The notes under the pieces were generated by a model. It had not been told where the DNA came from. It saw only the letters and a list, made by a program, of their open reading frames with translations, and did no database searches. Below, piece after piece: positions 60,601-64,000 of a DNA stretch of 64,000 bases. Position numbers and translations under genes: made by a program. The stretch is taken from assembly GCA_026419785.1 (NCBI GenBank), contig JAODTK010005546.1, positions 62,001 through 126,000 of the forward strand, in the 5' to 3' direction. Numbering within the stretch: position 1 is the stretch's first letter; the number at the start of each line of letters is the position of its first letter. The DNA comes from Sclerodactyla briareus. Its lineage: Eukaryota > Echinodermata > Holothuroidea > Dendrochirotida > Sclerodactylidae.

Positions 60601-61227
60601 TGTATAGTTTTATTCCTCGATATGATATTGTCCATAATCCAGAATCGAATATGAACCTGACAGATTGGTTAATTTAATAAACAGGTGAATTCATAATGTA
60701 TCTAGCATATCTATCGTTTCGCGAGAACGTTCCGGTATTCACACATTCCGTCTATTTGATGACGATGCCCAGACTACCAACCGCTGTAAAAAAAGTAATA
60801 GTCAAGCAGTGTCATCGTGCTGCGATTGTTTTGCAACCATGGCACTGTCCCTTTCTGCTTCTTCACTTCGCGACTTCCAACTGGACTGTGTGGCAGGCGG
60901 TGATTTTCAATGGTGTAGTACTAATAGCAAAATGGGTCAGTCCCATTTCTGCACCACTCCTATCATGTTCTAATTTTCTGCCTCTGTAAACCTAGTCAGT
61001 GTGCATCGCGTATCCGGAGAATGGACCCTGAATAGTCCTAACGTTAGCCTAACGTAGTCCTTCGTGCTTGTATTTATACAAAATATAACACTAGACCATA
61101 GAGCCCCTTCCTGCCACGACTTGTCCGTTAACGATTTCTAGCCACTTCTATTCTAGGCTTCTATAATTAAGTGTTATAAGGTCTATGCAAATATTCTATT
61201 CATTAGCCTTTCTGCAAATAGTCCCTC
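60601..61227. other. No firm gene; possible further coding frame 60,690-60,990
   Basis: Two plus frames overlap here: a 97-codon ATG frame from 60,696, and a Cys/Ser-rich frame (NSQAVSSCCDCFATMALSLS, then DFQLDCVAGGDFQWC) ending at TAA near 60,968. Neither has a clear splice link to the exons upstream. Confidence 0.35.
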
Positions 61228-61312
61228 TAGTAGTAGTAGTAGTAGGTTGAGTCTTGTCACGATCCGACATGCACGTGATCAATCTCCGCCACTTATCACG
61301 ATCTTGAGCAAG
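61228..61312 (-). mobile_element. 3' tail of a LINE, with (CTA)n terminus
   Basis: On the minus strand the frame reads AQDRDKWRRLI then TCMSDRDKTQPT and runs straight into (CTA)n, at 61,246-61,228. 'A.DR..WR.LI/V' close to the stop is the usual last motif of many LINE reverse transcriptase proteins, and a short tandem repeat replaces poly-A in several clades. Only ~85 bp is recognisable. Confidence 0.55.
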
Positions 61313-61783
61313 TTTATTGCTTCCTCGACTGTATAATGTTTGATTCCTGAATTGCGATTCGTTTTTCCGAGCAAGTAGTACCGTCTCCCCACTGGCTTAG
61401 TAGTAAGCTCAAGCTTCTCCTCTCAAGGCGAATCTTCGTGGGGCATCTTCTTGGAGTCCCTCGCGCATACGCAAAAAATCTCAAACGTCATGGCTATAAC
61501 TACGGAAGACCAAGTGATTTGATTGATCACATCATAGAGTTCGTCGTTTTTGGAGTATCCAATTGTATTGGTCCATCTATAGTCTCCGCAACTCGTCTCT
61601 CAATGCATTACTTTTGGTCTAGGCTCAGGAGTGGGAAAGAAGCACTTCTATGGAAGCCAAATAGACCGATTCGTTTACAAGCAACAGGGCCGTGCGACAG
61701 GGCGTGGATGGTGGGGGGGTGTCCACACCCCCCCCCCCCCCAATAATTTCCTGCCGTCCCAAAATTTTCGGTCTGTCGCCATA
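61313..61783. other. No supported gene; C-run 61,730-61,742
   Basis: The plus frame 61,438-61,746 reads GVPRAYAKNLKRHGYNYGRP early on but ends in a poly-Pro artefact of the C-run. It lies beside a LINE tail and may be transposon-derived; no family is recognised. Confidence 0.35.
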
Positions 61784-61906
61784 TGGAGAAGAGGAGGAAA
61801 GAACGAGGAAGAGAGGGGGGAGGAAGCAGGAAGAGGAAAGAGAAGAAAAAAAGAGGATGGAGAGGAGGAAAAGAAGAAAGACGAGGGAAGGAAAAGGGAA
61901 GTAAGG
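61784..61906 (+). repeat. ~120-base polypurine tract
   Basis: Almost uninterrupted A/G on the plus strand ('gagaagaggaggaaagaac', 'aagagaggggggaggaagc', 'aaagagaagaaaaaaagagg') with a handful of C/T bases. It encodes artefactual Glu/Lys/Arg-rich frames. Confidence 0.9.
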
Positions 61907-62039
61907 GACGTGATCAGGACCGAAGACAGAGGATATGGGAAGGTTTGTAATAAAGGAAAACAACGGAAGCCAGACTTCATTATCGGCTATATTTCGACTT
62001 TTGGGTCTTCATCTAATTGACCCATCAGCGTCGGCGAGA

Positions 62040-62657
62040 GACATGGTCGCCGCGGGTGTGTATTTGTAATGGACGAGGTGACCGAGGTTCTGTCGGCATT
62101 TGAGGCACAAAAGGGGGAAGCGAAGGCTACGTAGCATTTGACCTTCTATTGTAGTGGTTTTAGGCATATATATGACATTCCATGCATGTGTACTACATAT
62201 CGAGACACACCGGGCCGTGGATAGCGTAGAGATGTTCGTACACAGAGGGCCAAACTTCCCGTCACTGGACTCGGTAGCGAAGCCTAGACGTAGTAGTAAG
62301 ATGGTGATGTAGTACAGGCTCGTTCCAGCGTTGCGACGGGATGATGCTGCAGACGGGCCCGTGGTAAGCTCGTAGTATAAGTCTCGTTGAGTGGTAAATT
62401 GATTATCTTCCCGGTTTAGTTGTTCTGTAATGGCCCGTAGAGTACATCAGTATGGAGATTGCAAAACCTGGCCGGGACGGATACTCGTTGCACACTGGCA
62501 AGTAACGGTTGGTGTCCCGCGGCTGCCTCGCTCCAGAGGGTAAGTGATGGAACAGCCAATCGGAGCGCCCGACCCCGGAAAAGCCCGAGGCAGCGGGAAA
62601 CCCGTCACTCACCAAAGTGATGTCATCTGTTGCGGCAGGTTGCCGCTCCACACAACA
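62040..62657 (-). mobile_element. Candidate 3' LTR of a Ty3-like retroelement
   Basis: On the minus strand a polypurine tract, AAAGTGGGGGAGA (62,672-62,660), is followed by T and then TGTTGTGTGGAGCGGCAACC at 62,657. This is the PPT-TG arrangement at the start of a 3' LTR in Ty3/gypsy-type elements. The region to about 62,040 is GC-richer than its surroundings. I cannot place the far end (CA) or see a second LTR; the 5' LTR would lie beyond the window. Confidence 0.5.
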
Positions 62658-62672
62658 ATCTCCCCCACTTTA

Positions 62673-63380
62673 AAAAGGAAAGGGGGGACGTTCTGCACTG
62701 TAAAAATATATTAAAATACCTATAACAATTATTCACATTTTTCAAAGATAACATGTGGCCGCATCCTTCACAAGAGGACCAACCAGATGGCTACAGAGCC
62801 ATGAAATAATTATAAAATACATGGAGAGGCGGGGCCATCTCATAAAATCATAAAGACAGCATAGGGTAGCGTGGGAACAACTCCTTGCGATAAATAAAAG
62901 TCGTACAAGACATAGGGATAGCGTGGTGACAACTCACGCTCATAAATTAATAAAATCCAGGGGGGTGGCCTTGTAGTTAAGAGTCCTGGTGAGGGAACGT
63001 TCCTGCAGTGGAGCTCCAGGAGAATTTGTACTGGGGAACTCCAAAACAGATGCTGCATGGCTTGCTCACTCACATGGGCGTAGTCAACCCCCTGGATCCC
63101 AACTTGGGTTGCCGGGTTTCACCAACTCCCCGCCCCCACGTCGAAAGTTGGGACCCCAGCTCTTGACTCCAGCGGGTAGGTCAGTCCCCCTCGCGTAGTG
63201 TGTGTTCATATGGGGTGGGTTGGGTCGCAATGGGTGGTTCCTGGGAAACCTCTCGCTTAGGCGACTCCGCAGCAAGCCTGGGTTCTCGCGTCATCGGGGC
63301 CTCGGTCTATTCGGATGAGGCGTGGCCCCCGTCTCCATCCTCGGCAGTTTAACGGGTCGTCAGAGCTCTCCGTACATGCT
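62673..63380. other. Unassigned interior of the LTR derivative
   Basis: Sits between gag remains and the PPT on the minus strand. It should hold protease, RT and integrase, but none of their motifs is readable in any frame. The frames present are short and lack motifs. Confidence 0.45.
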
Positions 63381-63388
63381 ACAATAGG

Positions 63389-63790
63389 GCACTATTTGGC
63401 TATGTGACCTTGCTCTCCACTATGGGGGCAAGATTCAGTGGGCGGGGCAGGGACCGGGCTCCTAATTTCTGGCAGCTTCAGGTACTCTTCTGGTTCGCAT
63501 CCTTAATTATATCGGCAACTCCATGGTGATCGCGTCATACTCCCTGGAGGAAGAGCCGGAATCTCGCTGTGGACTCTGGCACCGAAGCTTCAACAAGTCA
63601 AATGCCTGCCGTAGAGAACCCCAGTTCAGACTGGACGGCAGAAATCTGTTCGACTAACCAGAACTGGCTACAAAGGGCTAGAAGAAGTGCCTCCTCAGAG
63701 CTGTGACCTCTCCCCCAAACCCAGGCCAGGTCCCTTACCTCCTCCTTGGTTGGGGTTGATGGTGGGGTTACGCAGGTCTGTTCCCTGAGG
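63389..63790 (-). pseudogene. gag relic with broken CCHC zinc knuckle
   Basis: On the minus strand, starting near 63,790: TPTKEEVRDLAWVWGRGHSS, EEALLLALCSQFWLVEQISA, VQSELGFSTAG, stop, LVEASVPESTARFRLFLQG. After a frameshift it continues EPEEYLKLPEIRSPVPAPPT and the knuckle at 63,430-63,389, C-P-H-S-G-E-Q-G-H-I-A-K-stop-C. The spacing is exactly C-x2-C-x4-H-x4-C, with the second Cys changed to Ser and a stop in the last spacer. In LTR retroelements this finger binds the element RNA during packaging. This copy cannot make the protein. Confidence 0.65.
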
Positions 63791-64000
63791 TTGTCAGCAT
63801 ATTAGCATCCTCCCTCTCCCATGAGTAACCAAGTGAAGAGGAACATCGTGCGAGCGGTACACGGGGTGGGTTCGTTTTCGACTGAATCTTGGGGTGGTGT
63901 GGCATTTGGCGTGTACTTGTCTGGTCAAATGATACGGGACATCCCTGTATGTTGGGTGGAATGAAAGGGGGGGTCTGGGGACTCCCTGGCAGGATAGTCG

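Noticed and set aside
61690..62020. Glu/Lys/Arg-rich and Ser/Leu/Pro-rich frames on opposite strands
   Set aside because: Direct translation of the polypurine tract and the C-run; not genes.

Overview
This is a stretch of animal nuclear genome, about 60% A+T and dominated by repeats. There are no bacterial operons, ribosome-binding sites or CRISPR arrays. Coding signal comes as short exon-like segments bounded by GT/AG splice sites. The repeats include a Penelope-like reverse transcriptase, LINE 3' ends with short tandem tails, a tRNA-headed SINE, hAT-like TIRs, and long arrays built from TGACC-rich words. Such arrays are familiar from marine invertebrate deuterostomes, so I suggest an echinoderm or relative. 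That is an inference; no single gene proves it. Many small indels between repeat copies, and frameshifts in otherwise good exons, suggest either old decayed copies or uncorrected long-read error.

Layout. 1-655: partial copy of a ~600-bp satellite. 2.1-8.0 kb, minus strand: the best host gene, with exons at 7,894-7,995 (tentative), 5,498-5,760, 4,024-4,154 and 3,978-2,959, then a ~0.8 kb 3' UTR and an AATAAA signal. Its product is Lys-rich then acidic, looks disordered, and I cannot name it. 8-13.8 kb: mostly non-coding, with a SINE-like element at 10.6-11.4 kb. 13.87-14.75 kb: a 52-bp minisatellite. 16.3-17.2 kb: first copy of a dispersed TGACC/GGGCCC-rich family ('family B'). 19.87-22.65 kb: main 600-bp array, bracketed by two copies of a ~150-bp repeat. 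25.0-25.65 kb: a degenerate tandem repeat. 26.46-26.64 kb: one isolated candidate exon. 27.86-31.47 kb: a segment bounded by inverted, (GACTCGG)-rich ends.

33.17-34.15 kb: a foldback element whose arms are opposed minisatellites. 37.4-38.4 kb: a ~300-bp satellite. 39.4-39.9 kb: two adjacent LINE C-termini. 40.68-40.87 kb: a short hAT-like element. 43.5-44.2 kb: Penelope-like RT relic. 42.4-43.2, 45.7-47.6 and 52.3-53.8 kb: more family B, partly a higher-order array. 49.66-51.4 kb: second 600-bp array. 55.6-59.85 kb: a ~2.1-kb tandem duplication. 59.96-60.6 kb: a small candidate plus-strand gene with a 65-bp intron. 61.2 kb: another LINE tail. 62.0-63.8 kb, minus: remains of an LTR retroelement (gag with a broken zinc knuckle, then PPT and LTR start, with pol missing).

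I see no set of genes acting as a pathway. The most unusual structures are the higher-order TGACC satellites, the foldback element, the segment with (GACTCGG)-rich ends, and the two unidentified genes. I did not find a convincing new multi-gene system.
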